Positions 49,276 to 59,261 are shown, counted from the stretch's first letter. The stretch: 64,000 bases of DNA from Zoogloea oleivorans (GCF_008107625.1 NZ_SDKK01000016.1:1-64000); one strand, 5' to 3'. Notes: generated by a model from the sequence alone, not told the origin. Made by a program: numbers and translations.

Positions 49276-49593
49276 ATGCCCGATCCGATCAAGATCCGCG
49301 CCACCGTAAAAGGCAGCGATGGCGAAGTCCGTGTTCTGCTGCCCCATCCGATGGAATCCGGCCTGCGCCACGATGCATCCGGGCATGCCATGCCGGCCCA
49401 CTACATCACCTCGGTCATCCTCAGCCTGAATGGCCGTCCGGTCATCGAAGGTGGCCTGGGCACCGCCGTTTCGGCCAATCCACTGTTCGCCTTCCAGCTC
49501 ACGGGGGTCAAGGCCGGTGACAAACTGGCGGTGGCCTGGCTCGACAACAAGGGCCAGCGAGGCAGCGCGGAAAGCACTTTCACGGCAGCCTGA
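49276..49593 (+). CDS. soxZ: Thiosulfate-oxidation protein SoxZ
   Basis: A 105-residue SoxZ, the partner of SoxY, with the Ig-like fold (DPIKIRATVKGSDGEVRVLLPHPMESGLR, AHYITSVILSLNGRPVIEG). It has no signal and would travel with the Tat-exported SoxY. No soxXA, soxB or soxCD is in the window, so this is an orphan pair here. Confidence 0.94.
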   Translation: MPDPIKIRATVKGSDGEVRVLLPHPMESGLRHDASGHAMPAHYITSVILSLNGRPVIEGGLGTAVSANPLFAFQLTGVKAGDKLAVAWLDNKGQRGSAESTFTAA

Positions 49594-49723
49594 CATACCC
49601 CATCGGCCGCCCGAAAATGTAATGGCCCCGCGCAAGACAGGGCCACACCATCGGGACTAGAATGGCCCGCACCTGTGCAGCCCCGTATCGGGCAGCAGGC
49701 ACGCTCCCCCAACAGCCGATGGC

Positions 49724-51235
49724 ATGCCCATGAGCCACGAAATCGAACTCAAGCTCACCCTTCCGCCGAAGGCGCTTCCCGCCCTGCGCCGTCACCCGCT
49801 GATCGCCGACGCGCCCCGCGAAGGGCGCACCTGCACCCTCGAAAACACCTATTTCGACACCGCCGAACTGGAACTGCGCGAACGCCGCATGGCCGTGCGC
49901 ACCCGCAAGGCCGGCAACCGCTGGCTGCAAACGGTGAAGTGCGCTGCCGAGTCCAATGGTGGCCTGTCGTCCCGCCCCGAATGGGAGCAGCCCTACGCCA
50001 ACGGCAGTTTCGACTTTTCCGCCATCGACCGGGACGACGTGCGCAACCGGCTTGAAGCCCTGCAGCCGCAGCTGGTACCGGTGTTCACCACCCATTTCAA
50101 GCGCGAAACCTGCATCCTCACGCCGAGTGAAGGCGTCAAGGTGCTGGCCATGATCGACAACGGCAGCATCCAGGTCGGAGAACATTCGCGCCCCCTGTGC
50201 GAACTCGAACTGGAGCTGGTGGAAGGCGATCCGCGGGAACTCTACGCCCTCGCCCTGCAACTGGCCGAAACCCTGCCCCTCACGCCGGAAAACGTCAGCA
50301 AGGCCGAGCGCGGCTACCGCCTGTTCTCCAACCATGCCCTGCGCCCGGCCAAGGCCAAACCCTCCCGCCTGTCCCCCGAGCAGTCACCGGTGGACGCCTT
50401 CCGCATCATCGGCTTCGACTGCCTGGCCCTGTGGCAGGCCAACGAATCCGGCGCGCGGGAAAGCGACGACCCGGAATTCATCCACCAGTTGCGTGTCGCC
50501 CTGCGCCGCCTGCGCTCGGCCCTGCGCCTGTTCAGCCCGGCCCTGCCGGCAGAGTTCGTCAAGCGCTGGTCCGACGGGCTCAAGGATGCCGCCGATGGCC
50601 TTGGCGCGGCCCGCGACCTGGACGTGATGCTCGCTGAAGTGCTCAGCCCGGTGGCCGAGTCCGGCCTTGCCGACGACGCCACCCAGCGTCTGATTGCGAT
50701 GGCGGTGGATCGTCGTGACCGCGAGAAGGCCGCCACCCGCGAGCAGCTCCTCGCCGCCAGCCACGGCCGCCAGATGCTGGCCCTGGCCTCAGACCTCTAT
50801 GCCCTCGAGAGCGATGCCCTCGTCAAGTCGGCCAACCTCACCACCTTTGCCCGCCTGCAGCTCACCCAGTTGAGAAAGCGCGCCCGCAAACGTTTCACCA
50901 CCGCCGCCGACCTGCACGCCGACAAGCTCCACGAGCTGCGCGTGTCCCTCAAGCGCCTGCGCTACGGCATCGAATTCCTGCTCCCGCTGCTGCCCGAAAA
51001 GGCCACCGTGCGCTTCGCCAACGAAATCGCCGAGATCCAGGAAACCCTTGGCTATCTCAACGACGAATCGGTTGCCCGCAGCCGTCTCAAGGCCTGGGCC
51101 GGCAAGGATCCGGAACTGCGCAGCGGCGCCGCCTTCGTCGCCGGCTGGCACGCCCCCAAGATCGCCCGCCTGCGCAAGAGCGTGCTGCCCGCCCTTGAAC
51201 CGATCCTGTGGGGCAAGACCCCGTGGCGACGCTAA
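49724..51235 (+). CDS. CYTH-CHAD domain protein (inorganic triphosphatase-like)
   Basis: A 503-residue protein: an N-terminal CYTH domain (EIELKL metal-binding motif at the start; residues 1-200) that usually hydrolyses inorganic triphosphate, and a C-terminal CHAD domain (about 225-500; FIHQLRVALRRLRSALRLF; LHELRVSLKRLRYGIEFLLPLL), a helical basic polyphosphate-binding module. Related proteins associate with polyphosphate granules. Start could be ATG 49724 or 49730. sixA follows. Confidence 0.92.
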   Translation: MPMSHEIELKLTLPPKALPALRRHPLIADAPREGRTCTLENTYFDTAELELRERRMAVRTRKAGNRWLQTVKCAAESNGGLSSRPEWEQPYANGSFDFSAIDRDDVRNRLEALQPQLVPVFTTHFKRETCILTPSEGVKVLAMIDNGSIQVGEHSRPLCELELELVEGDPRELYALALQLAETLPLTPENVSKAERGYRLFSNHALRPAKAKPSRLSPEQSPVDAFRIIGFDCLALWQANESGARESDDPEFIHQLRVALRRLRSALRLFSPALPAEFVKRWSDGLKDAADGLGAARDLDVMLAEVLSPVAESGLADDATQRLIAMAVDRRDREKAATREQLLAASHGRQMLALASDLYALESDALVKSANLTTFARLQLTQLRKRARKRFTTAADLHADKLHELRVSLKRLRYGIEFLLPLLPEKATVRFANEIAEIQETLGYLNDESVARSRLKAWAGKDPELRSGAAFVAGWHAPKIARLRKSVLPALEPILWGKTPWRR

Positions 51236-51320
51236 GGAGGCCAATTTGATGGATTCATCATCCGGTAACCTGGCTGTTCCAGACTCCTGCCCTCTTTCGA
51301 GGGACGAGGAGACAAGAAAA

Positions 51321-51773
51321 ATGGATTTGCTGCTATGGCGTCACGCCGAAGCGGTGGACGGCCTGCCGGACAGCACCCGTGAACTGACCGAGCGCGGCAT
51401 CCGCCAGGCCCACAAAGTGGCCGAGTGGCTGGAAAGCCGGCGGCCCAAGAAGCTGCGCGTACTGGTCAGCCCCACCACCCGCACCCGCCAGACGGCGAGT
51501 GCCTTCACCAAGGATTTCGAGATTGTGCCGGCCCTCGCCCCGGGCCATGACATCTCCGGCATCCTCGCGGCCTGCGGCTGGCCGGGGGGCGGTGGCTCGG
51601 TGCTGGTGGTCGGTCACCAGCCGGAACTGGGGCGCCTGGCGGCCCTGCTCCTGTCCGGTCAGGAAGCCGACTGGACAATCAAGAAAGGCGCTTTGTGGTG
51701 GTTCAGCAACCGGGTGCGGGAAGATGAAACGCAAACCGTACTGCGCGCCGTGATGCCCGCCGATCTGGTCTGA
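51321..51773 (+). CDS. sixA: SixA-type phosphohistidine phosphatase
   Basis: A 150-residue histidine phosphatase; the catalytic motif is RHAEA (in LLLWRHAEAVDG) with a later VVGHQPELGRL. In E. coli SixA removes phosphate from HPt domains or PTS protein NPr. Start ATG 51321 aligns with the family (MDLLLWRHAEA) behind GAGGAG; an ATG at 51249 has an even better AAGGAGG and would add 24 residues. It follows the CYTH-CHAD gene closely. Confidence 0.92.
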   Translation: MDLLLWRHAEAVDGLPDSTRELTERGIRQAHKVAEWLESRRPKKLRVLVSPTTRTRQTASAFTKDFEIVPALAPGHDISGILAACGWPGGGGSVLVVGHQPELGRLAALLLSGQEADWTIKKGALWWFSNRVREDETQTVLRAVMPADLV

Positions 51774-51791
51774 AACACGCTGCGCCGAATT

Positions 51792-51820
51792 GAAAAAGCC
51801 ACCGCGAAGGTGGCTTTTTC
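51792..51820. terminator. Bidirectional terminator between sixA and pntB
   Basis: GAAAAAGCCACC pairs with GGTGGCTTTTTC around a 5-nt loop; the A/T ends suit both convergent transcripts. Confidence 0.92.
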
Positions 51821-51838
51821 TTTGGTTTCAGACAAGGC

Positions 51839-53215
51839 TCAAACCGACATCGCCTTCACGTGCTGAATCACTTCGCCAATCGCCTGCTGGGCCGAGCCGT
51901 ACAACAGCCGGGTGTTTTCCTTGTAGAACAGCGCGTTCTCGATGCCCGAGTAACCCGTGCCCTTGCCGCGCTTCACGACGATGACGTTCTGCGCCAAGTC
52001 GGCGTTGAGGATCGGCATGCCGTAGATCGGGCTGGATTTGTCGGTGCGTGCCGAGGGGTTCACCACGTCGTTGGCGCCGATCACCAGCGCCACGTCGGCC
52101 TGGGCGAAGTCGCCGTTGATCTCTTCGAGGTCGAAGATCTTCTCGTAGGGCACGCCGGCTTCGGCGAGCAGCACGTTCATGTGGCCCGGCATCCGGCCAG
52201 CCACCGGGTGGATCGCGAAGACCACCTCGACACCGGCTTCTTCGAGCAGTTCGGCCATTTCCCACACCTTGTGTTGGGCGCCGGCCACCGCCATGCCGTA
52301 GCCCGGCACGATGATGACCTTGCTGGCGTAGCGCATCAGGGCGGCGGCATCCATCGCGCCGAGTTCCTTCTGCTCGCCCTCGACGGCTTCGCCACCACTG
52401 GCCGCACCGGCCATCGGCACGAAGAGGATGTTGCTGATCGGCCGGTTCATGGCCTTGGCCATCAGCTGGGTGAGCAGCGTGCCGGCGGCGCCAACGACGA
52501 TGCCGGCGATGATCAGCGCGGGGATGCCCATCACGAAGCCTTCAAAGCCCACGGCCAGACCGGTGAAGGCGTTGAACAGCGAGATGACCACCGGCATGTC
52601 GGCCCCGCCGATCGGCAGGGTGATGATCACGCCGAGCAGCAGCGCCAGCACGAAGAAGGCGCCAACCAGCAGCGGGTCGATGGTCGGGGCGATGACGATG
52701 GCGGCGCCAACAGCGATAGTCACCAGCGCCAGCACGATGTTCACCGCGTTCTGGGCGGGCAGCCGGAAGGCCTTTTTCATGACGCCCTGCAGCTTGGCCC
52801 AGGCGATGACGGAACCGGAGAAGGAGACCGCGCCGATCAGCGCGCCGAGGGTGGCGAGCAGGGTGACGACGACGCCGTGCATTTCACCGCGGGCGAATTC
52901 GACCGCGGCAATCGCCGCCGCGGCGCCGCCGCCCATGCCGTTGTAGATGGCGACCATCTGCGGCATGTCGGTCATGGCGACCTTCTTGCCGGAGATCCAC
53001 GCCACCGCCCCGCCAAGGGTGATGGCGAGGAGCATGAGGGCGAAGTTGTTCATGCCCGGGGTGAGGAAGGTGACCACGGTGGCGAGCACCATGCCGACCC
53101 CGGCCCAGACGATGCCTTTACGCGCCGACACCGGCGAGCTCATGCCCTTGAGGCCGAGGATGAAGAGGATCGCGGCGACGAAGTAGCTCGCGTCAATCAG
53201 CCATTTCATCGCCAT
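51839..53215 (-). CDS. pntB: NAD(P) transhydrogenase subunit beta
   Basis: A 458-residue membrane subunit with eight or nine helices and a C-terminal NADP(H)-binding domain (VIIVPGYGMAVAGAQHKVWEM). PntB and the two-part alpha subunit form the proton-translocating transhydrogenase that makes NADPH from NADH. Its ATG overlaps the stop of the preceding alpha-part-2 gene (TAATG). Last in the pnt operon, ended by the terminator at 51792-51820. Confidence 0.96.
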   Translation of the reverse strand: MAMKWLIDASYFVAAILFILGLKGMSSPVSARKGIVWAGVGMVLATVVTFLTPGMNNFALMLLAITLGGAVAWISGKKVAMTDMPQMVAIYNGMGGGAAAAIAAVEFARGEMHGVVVTLLATLGALIGAVSFSGSVIAWAKLQGVMKKAFRLPAQNAVNIVLALVTIAVGAAIVIAPTIDPLLVGAFFVLALLLGVIITLPIGGADMPVVISLFNAFTGLAVGFEGFVMGIPALIIAGIVVGAAGTLLTQLMAKAMNRPISNILFVPMAGAASGGEAVEGEQKELGAMDAAALMRYASKVIIVPGYGMAVAGAQHKVWEMAELLEEAGVEVVFAIHPVAGRMPGHMNVLLAEAGVPYEKIFDLEEINGDFAQADVALVIGANDVVNPSARTDKSSPIYGMPILNADLAQNVIVVKRGKGTGYSGIENALFYKENTRLLYGSAQQAIGEVIQHVKAMSV

Positions 53216-53499
53216 TATTTCTTCTCCTTCGACTTGAACATGGCGAGCATGCGTTCGGTGACCACGTAGCCGCCGGCGGCGTTGGCCGCACCGAGCAGCA
53301 CGGCAACGAAGCCGAGGGCCTGCTCGAGCGGCGTTTCGGCCTGGCCGAGGGCGATCATGCCGCCCACCAGCACGACGCCGTGCACAAAGTTGGAGCCGGA
53401 CATCAGCGGGGTGTGCAGGATCACCGGCACACGGGAAATCACCTCGTAGCCGGTGAAGGCGGCGAGCATGAAGATGTAGATTGCGACAAAGCCGTCCAT
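53215..53499 (-). CDS. pntAB: NAD(P) transhydrogenase subunit alpha, part 2 (membrane part)
   Basis: A 94-residue subunit with three hydrophobic helices (FVAIYIFMLAAFTGYEVI; FVHGVVLVGGMIALG; LGFVAVLLGAANAAGGYVV), the separate C-terminal membrane piece of PntA found in split transhydrogenases. It lies between alpha part 1 and beta. Confidence 0.94.
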   Translation of the reverse strand: MDGFVAIYIFMLAAFTGYEVISRVPVILHTPLMSGSNFVHGVVLVGGMIALGQAETPLEQALGFVAVLLGAANAAGGYVVTERMLAMFKSKEKK

Positions 53500-53513
53500 G
53501 GGGTCGTCTCCGG

Positions 53514-54638
53514 TTACAGGCCGAGGGCCTGCTTGACGCCGGCGTGGCGCAGCTCGCCGGCGTGGGTGAGGCAGGCTCCCGCCATCACTTCATCTTCCCA
53601 GTCGAGGACCAGGTTGCCGTCCTTGATGAAGGGCGAGATGAAGTTATAGAGGTTCTTGGCGTACATATCCGAAGCATGCACGGGCATGCGGCTGGGAATG
53701 TGCGTCGGGCCGATGATCAGCGTCTGGCCGATCCAGACCTTCTCACCCGCCACGGTGCCGGCCACGTTGCCGCCGGTTTCGGCCGCCATGTCGACGACAA
53801 CGGAACCAGGCTTCATGCGTGCCACCATCTCGGCCGACACGATGACCGGGGCCTTGCGGCCCGGAATGGCGGCAGTGGTGATCAGCGCATCGCACTCGGC
53901 GATGGCACGACCAAGCTTCTCGGCCTGCTGGCGCTTCTCGTCGTCAGTGAGCTCGCGGGCGTAGCCGCCGGTGCCGGCTGCCGACACGCCGGTGTCAACA
54001 AACTTGGCGCCCAGCGACTCGATCTGCTCTTTGGTTTCCGGTCGCACATCGTAGCCGGAGACCATCGCGCCGAGACGCTTGGCCGTGGCAATGGCTTGCA
54101 GACCCGCCACACCGGCGCCGATCACCAGCACCTTGGCCGGACGGATGGTGCCGGCCGCGTAGGTGAGCATCGGGAAAAACTTGGGGCTGTGATCGGCAGC
54201 GATCAGCGCGCATTCGTAGCCGGCTACCGCGGCCTGGCTGGACAGTACGTCCATGCTCTGGGCACGACTGATACGCGGCAACAGTTCCAAAGCGAAACAG
54301 GTGATGTTTTTTTGGCGCAAAACTGCAACACGTTCGGCGCTCGACCAAGGTTGCTGCAGGCCGACCAGAACCGTACCCGCTTTCAGTTGCTGCAAGGCTT
54401 CGACACCCAGCGGCTGTACCTGCAGGATCACGTCGGCCTTCTGCAGCACGGACAGCCCGTCACCGGCCAGTTCGGCCGGAGCGTAGTCCTCGTCCTGGTA
54501 ATACGCCGACGAACCGGCTCCCGACTCGAGCAGCAATGCTGCGCCAAGTCCTTGATACTTCTTGGCTACGTCCGGGACCAGCGCAACGCGGCGCTCTCCT
54601 GGCGTAAGCTCTTTGGTCACACCGATGACCAGGGGCAT
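53514..54638 (-). CDS. pntAA: NAD(P) transhydrogenase subunit alpha, part 1 (NAD-binding)
   Basis: A 374-residue soluble dI domain that binds NAD(H), related to alanine dehydrogenase (PLVIGVTKELTPGERRVALVPDV; VLVIGAGVAGLQAIATAKRLGA). Starts at ATG 54638 with AAGGAG upstream. First gene of the three-gene pnt operon. Confidence 0.96.
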   Translation of the reverse strand: MPLVIGVTKELTPGERRVALVPDVAKKYQGLGAALLLESGAGSSAYYQDEDYAPAELAGDGLSVLQKADVILQVQPLGVEALQQLKAGTVLVGLQQPWSSAERVAVLRQKNITCFALELLPRISRAQSMDVLSSQAAVAGYECALIAADHSPKFFPMLTYAAGTIRPAKVLVIGAGVAGLQAIATAKRLGAMVSGYDVRPETKEQIESLGAKFVDTGVSAAGTGGYARELTDDEKRQQAEKLGRAIAECDALITTAAIPGRKAPVIVSAEMVARMKPGSVVVDMAAETGGNVAGTVAGEKVWIGQTLIIGPTHIPSRMPVHASDMYAKNLYNFISPFIKDGNLVLDWEDEVMAGACLTHAGELRHAGVKQALGL

Positions 54639-54795
54639 GGAAGCTCCTTATTAGTAGGTAGTTGGAATTCTGTTATCGTCGCAAGAGGGTTTTGACGACG
54701 ATACAAACCTGGCTGCAGTCGCCCGGGGGCATCCCCGGATTCCCGTAAAATCCTGCACAGCAATCCGGTTATTACATCCGAATATCGCCAATAAG

Positions 54796-55878
54796 ATGCG
54801 AAAGTCTAGCAAGAAACGAACCCGCCTAACCCGAAAGTTAGGGTTACCCCCAGGATCCCTGGTGCATATCGGCGAGATCAAGACCGAAAAGCCGAGCATC
54901 ACGCTGATTGAATTCGATGCACATGGCGTCACCGAGACGCGCTTCGACTCCCTCGAAGCATCCCGGCTCCATCAGCCCACCCGGGCAAAAATGTGGCTCA
55001 ACGTCTATGGGCTGCACGATCCGGCAGTGATGGCCGAGATCGGCCGACGCTTCAAGCTGCACCCGCTGGTTCAGGAAGACATCCTGAACACCCACCAGCG
55101 ACCGAAGAGCGACGAGTATGCCGATTACCTCTATATCGTCGCTCGCTGCTTCGATTTCGATACGGAGAGCAGCACACTCAACTCGGACCAGGTCAGCATC
55201 GTCCTGGGCCGCAACTTCGTGCTGACTTTTCAGGAGCAGGCTACCGGCGCCTTCGAAGCCATCCGCGAACGCCTGCGGGCCGAACACGGGGCGATGCGCA
55301 GCCACGGCACCGACTATCTGGCCTACGCCCTCCTCGACACGCTGGTGGACCGCTACTTCGTGATGCTCGACAACCTCGGCGACATGACGGAAGACCTCGA
55401 AGACCTGGCCCTGAGCAACCCCAATCCGGCACTGCTGGCCGAGATAAACCGGGTCAAGCATGAGGCGCTCATGCTGCGTCGGGCCGTCTGGCCCTTACGG
55501 GAAGTGCTCAACACACTGTCACGGGCCGACAGCAGTTTCTTTACCGCCGACACACGCCTCTATCTGCGGGATATCTACGATCACACGGTGCATGTCCTCG
55601 AATCCCTGGAATCGGTACGCGACTCGCTGGCCGACCTGCTCGACATCTATCTGTCCAGTGTCAGCAACCGGCTCAACACCGAGGTACGCATTCTCACGGT
55701 GCTGACCACCCTGTTCATGCCGGCAACGTTGATTGCAGGGATTTTCGGGATGAATTTTCGCGTTATGCCCCTCCTTGAGGAGCAGGACGGTTTCGTTATT
55801 GCAATGGGGATGATGGCCGTTGCGGCAACCCTGATGGCCGCCGCCTTCTGGCGCAGGAACTGGCTCAAAACCCGCTAG
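54796..55878 (+). CDS. corA: CorA-family magnesium/cobalt transporter
   Basis: A 360-residue 2-TM-GxN channel. The cytoplasmic funnel occupies about residues 1-290, followed by two C-terminal membrane helices with the GMN signature in AGIFGMNF. Such proteins form pentamers carrying magnesium, nickel or cobalt ions. Its stop codon overlaps that of the convergent PP2C gene in a shared CTAG (55875-55878). Confidence 0.94.
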   Translation: MRKSSKKRTRLTRKLGLPPGSLVHIGEIKTEKPSITLIEFDAHGVTETRFDSLEASRLHQPTRAKMWLNVYGLHDPAVMAEIGRRFKLHPLVQEDILNTHQRPKSDEYADYLYIVARCFDFDTESSTLNSDQVSIVLGRNFVLTFQEQATGAFEAIRERLRAEHGAMRSHGTDYLAYALLDTLVDRYFVMLDNLGDMTEDLEDLALSNPNPALLAEINRVKHEALMLRRAVWPLREVLNTLSRADSSFFTADTRLYLRDIYDHTVHVLESLESVRDSLADLLDIYLSSVSNRLNTEVRILTVLTTLFMPATLIAGIFGMNFRVMPLLEEQDGFVIAMGMMAVAATLMAAAFWRRNWLKTR

Positions 55879-56714
55879 GCGCTCAGTACCGGGAAGCCAT
55901 TCTGGACCTTGGGTGGCACTTCCACCAGCTTCACGACAGCCAGGGAAATGTTGTCACCGCCGCCCCGGGCACGCTGCCGGGCCAGTTCGATGAGCATGGA
56001 AGCCGCATCACGAGGCGACTGGTTGGCCAGGATCTGCCCCATTTCGGCTTCCGTTATATAGGCCCACAGGCCATCCGAGCACAGCAGGAAAGCATCGCCC
56101 CCCACCAGTGGTGAGGCATGTCCCACGTCCACCCGCGGCTCCCGTTCGGACCCCAGGCACGACAAGAGCACGTTGCGATTGGGATGGCGCAGCGCGCCTT
56201 CGGCATCCAGACGCCCCTTGCGCACGAGTTCCTCGACGAGGGAATGGTCGACGCTGCGGGTGACCAGTGCGCCGGCCCGGAAGTGATAAAAGCGCGAATC
56301 ACCGCAATGGGCCCAGTCGGCCCGGTCCGGCTGCATCATGAAAACCACGGCCGTACTGTGCGGGTCCTGCTCACTGGTGAAGCGGGTCAGCTTGATGACG
56401 ATATGGGCTTCGTCAACGATACCGCGCAGCAGATCGGGCGCACTTTCGGAGGCGGGGGCAAAAGCTTCGAAATTCTGTCGGGCCTTGAGGATCACCTGCT
56501 CAGCGGCCATCGCCCCACCGGAATGCCCACCCATCCCGTCGGCAAGAACCGCCATCAGGGTTCCCTTGCGGCTCGGGTGAGCAAAAACGGCGGCCCTGTC
56601 CTGCTGTTCGGTACGATCACCGGTGTGCTTGGCGACGCAGGCTTCAGCCTGATAGCGTTTTTTTGCCGTTACCGAATCCGGCGCCGACAGCGACGAGAAG
56701 GTCGGATTCAACAT
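55875..56714 (-). CDS. PP2C-type serine/threonine phosphatase
   Basis: A 279-residue PP2C/PPM phosphatase. Metal-binding aspartates are visible in RTEQQDR, LADGMGGHSGG, SDGLW and GGGDNIS. No extra domain. Bacterial members reverse Ser/Thr kinase action; no kinase gene is near. I chose ATG 56714; the longer frame to 56864 has no homology. The 231-bp gap to the glc operon shows nothing clear. Confidence 0.92.
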   Translation of the reverse strand: MLNPTFSSLSAPDSVTAKKRYQAEACVAKHTGDRTEQQDRAAVFAHPSRKGTLMAVLADGMGGHSGGAMAAEQVILKARQNFEAFAPASESAPDLLRGIVDEAHIVIKLTRFTSEQDPHSTAVVFMMQPDRADWAHCGDSRFYHFRAGALVTRSVDHSLVEELVRKGRLDAEGALRHPNRNVLLSCLGSEREPRVDVGHASPLVGGDAFLLCSDGLWAYITEAEMGQILANQSPRDAASMLIELARQRARGGGDNISLAVVKLVEVPPKVQNGFPVLSA

Positions 56715-56945
56715 GACGCGATGCGCGCCCGAAGAAAAGTCCAACCGGACACGCGAGGACGGGATATCCCTTGAATACCCTCGTGCCTCACCGTGTCGGG
56801 GCGATAAGCTGACGACCGGAGTTCGGGATTCTGGAAGGGGAAGACGCCACGCTTGTTCACACAATTACTCCGGGTCACAGCCAAGCTTCATGATTCACGA
56901 AGTTTAACTGTTTATCTCTTACAGAAAGAAGGCCCTATCCGGCTT

Positions 56946-58193
56946 TCAGGGCGATTCCGTGATTTTTTCATCAATCAGCTCAATCCAATGTTGAACGGGT
57001 ATCACGGCAGTGGTGCATAAATGCTCAATGCAACCAATATTTGCCGAAGCGATTCGTTCTCCGCGCCCTTCCTGAAGTGCCGCCAGCTTGTTGTCGCGCA
57101 ACTGACGTGACAGCGCCGGTTGCAAGAGTGAGTAGGTACCTGCCGAGCCACAGCATAAATGCATATCCCGAACAGGTACAAGCTCAAAACCGGCGGCCGT
57201 CAGCAAGCCCTCGACCACCCCCCGGATTTTCAGGCCGTGCTGAAGACTGCACGGCGCGTGAAAGGCGATCTTGCGGGTCGGCCGGCCAGCCACCTTTGTG
57301 GCCAGGATCGCCTGTAATGCCGGCGCCTCGGCCAGCACCACCTCTGCCACATCACGACTCAGGGCGGCCACCCTTGCCGCCTTGGCCGCATAGTCCGGAT
57401 CGCCCTTGAGCAGATGGCCGTAATCCTTGACCTGCACACCGCAGCCTGACGCCGTAACGACAATCGCCTCGACCTCCCCGGCGGCGATGCCAGGCCACCA
57501 CGCATCGATGTTGCGGCGGGCGTCATCCCTGCCCCCCTCCTGATCCTGAAGGTGGAACTTGAGCGCCCCACAGCAACCGGCGGCCGGCTGTTCGACCAGC
57601 GAAATCCCCAGCAGATCGAGGACGCGCGCCGTCGCCGCGTTGATGGACGGACGCATGGCGGGCTGCACGCAACCGGCCAGCACAATCATCTTCCTGGCGT
57701 GGCGGCGTACCGGCCAGCGCCCCGCCTGCGAGCTATGTGGCACCTGCTCGGCCAGCGCCCGCGGCAGCAGCGGCCGAAGCAGACGTCCCACGCCCATCGC
57801 CGTACCAAAGAGGCCACTGCGCGGCACGAACTCCCGCAGTGCGATGCGCTTGAGCCGGTCGGCGCCGGTGCGCGGCACCTGCTGCTCGACCACATGGCGG
57901 CCGATATCTGCCAGACGCCCGTACTCGACACCCGATGGGCAGGTCGTTTCGCAAGAGCGGCAAGTCAGGCAGCGATCCAGGTGCAAGCGCGTCTTTTCAG
58001 TGGCGGGCCGGCCTTCCAGCACCTCTTTGATCAGATAGATGCGGCCCCGTGGCCCGTCCAGCTCGTCGCCGAGCAGCTGGTAGGTCGGACAGGTAGCGGT
58101 GCAGAAGCCGCAGTGCACACACTTGCGCAGGATCGCTTCGGCCTCGTGCCCCTCCGGCGTGTCCTTGATGAAATCGGCGAGATTGGTCTGCAT
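56946..58193 (-). CDS. glcF: Glycolate oxidase iron-sulfur subunit
   Basis: A 415-residue electron-transfer subunit of glycolate dehydrogenase. Two [4Fe-4S] motifs are seen at CVHCGFCTATCP and CLTCRSCETTCP, followed by two CCG domains (AAGCCGAL; LCCGSAGTYSLL). It works with GlcD and GlcE to feed electrons from glycolate to the quinone pool. It starts three bases after glcE stops. Confidence 0.95.
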   Translation of the reverse strand: MQTNLADFIKDTPEGHEAEAILRKCVHCGFCTATCPTYQLLGDELDGPRGRIYLIKEVLEGRPATEKTRLHLDRCLTCRSCETTCPSGVEYGRLADIGRHVVEQQVPRTGADRLKRIALREFVPRSGLFGTAMGVGRLLRPLLPRALAEQVPHSSQAGRWPVRRHARKMIVLAGCVQPAMRPSINAATARVLDLLGISLVEQPAAGCCGALKFHLQDQEGGRDDARRNIDAWWPGIAAGEVEAIVVTASGCGVQVKDYGHLLKGDPDYAAKAARVAALSRDVAEVVLAEAPALQAILATKVAGRPTRKIAFHAPCSLQHGLKIRGVVEGLLTAAGFELVPVRDMHLCCGSAGTYSLLQPALSRQLRDNKLAALQEGRGERIASANIGCIEHLCTTAVIPVQHWIELIDEKITESP

Positions 58194-58196
58194 GGC

Positions 58197-59261
58197 TTAC
58201 AAGCCCTCGTACAGGCGGCCGGGGTTCAGGACTCCCGCCGGATCGAATGCATTCTTGAGATTGCGCTGCAGGGCCATCAAGGCGGCCGGCAGCGGGTGGA
58301 AGACGGCGCTATCCCGTTCACCATGGCGAAACAGGGTTGCGTGGCCGCCAAGGAGTTCGGCGCAGGCCCGGATCTCCTTTGCCGGCGCCACCGAGCACAG
58401 CCAGCGCTGAGCCCCGCCCCACTCCACGAGTTGCTCGCCCGGCAGGCTCGCTGACAGTGCATCGGTGGGCACGGACAGCCGCCACAGGGGTGCATCCGCC
58501 TGGAAAAAAGCGTCGGTGTGATCACGCAGGCCGCGCCAGAAGGCATCCGCAACGTCTGACGACAAACGCTCGCCACCGAGGCGGACCGTCGCCGCATCGA
58601 CAGCCGCTTTTGCCCCCGACAGACGCAGCGTCAGCACCCCGTCGCGCCAAGCACTGGCCGACACCGGCAAGGGTTGACCAGCGCACACGTTAAGCTGATG
58701 CAGTGCCGCCGCCTCAGCCATGGAAAAGCGCAACGTCGCCTCCGCCACTGGCCGGGGCAACACCTTCAGCGACACGTCGACAATCAGGCCCAGCGTGCCG
58801 AGGCTGCCCGCCAGCGCCCGCGAGACGTCGTAGCCGGCCACGTTCTTCATGACCTCGCCGCCAAAGCGGAGCAACTCGCCGCGGCCGTCGATGATCCGCG
58901 CGCCAAGGACGAAATCCCGCACGCCGCCAGCGGCCGCCCGGCGCGGTCCGGCCAGCCCGGCTGCCACACAGCCGCCAATGGTGCTACCTGTCGCAAAATG
59001 CGGTGGCTCAAAGGCGAGCATCTGGCCCCGCGCCGCCAGCGTCGCCTCCAGCTCGACCAGCGGCGTGCCGGCGCGTACCGTCACCACCAGCTCGCTCGGC
59101 TCGTAATTGACGATGCCGCTGCACATGCGGGTATCAAGCAGCTCGCCGACAGCCTGCCGACCGTAGAAATCCTTGCTGCCACCACCACGGATGTGGAGGC
59201 TCCGGCCCTCTGCCGCAGCAGCGCGGATGCGCTCGCGCCAGACGTGGATCAGATCGTTCAC
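58197..59261 (-). CDS. glcE: Glycolate oxidase FAD-binding subunit
   Basis: A 354-residue FAD-binding type 4 protein related to GlcD but shorter (LHIRGGGSKDFYGR; ATGSTIGGCVAAGLAGPRR; RFGGEVMKNVAGYDVSRALAGSLGTLG). Start is a GTG at 59261 behind GGAGACAAGAG. It lies between glcD and glcF. Confidence 0.94.
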   Translation of the reverse strand: MNDLIHVWRERIRAAAAEGRSLHIRGGGSKDFYGRQAVGELLDTRMCSGIVNYEPSELVVTVRAGTPLVELEATLAARGQMLAFEPPHFATGSTIGGCVAAGLAGPRRAAAGGVRDFVLGARIIDGRGELLRFGGEVMKNVAGYDVSRALAGSLGTLGLIVDVSLKVLPRPVAEATLRFSMAEAAALHQLNVCAGQPLPVSASAWRDGVLTLRLSGAKAAVDAATVRLGGERLSSDVADAFWRGLRDHTDAFFQADAPLWRLSVPTDALSASLPGEQLVEWGGAQRWLCSVAPAKEIRACAELLGGHATLFRHGERDSAVFHPLPAALMALQRNLKNAFDPAGVLNPGRLYEGL

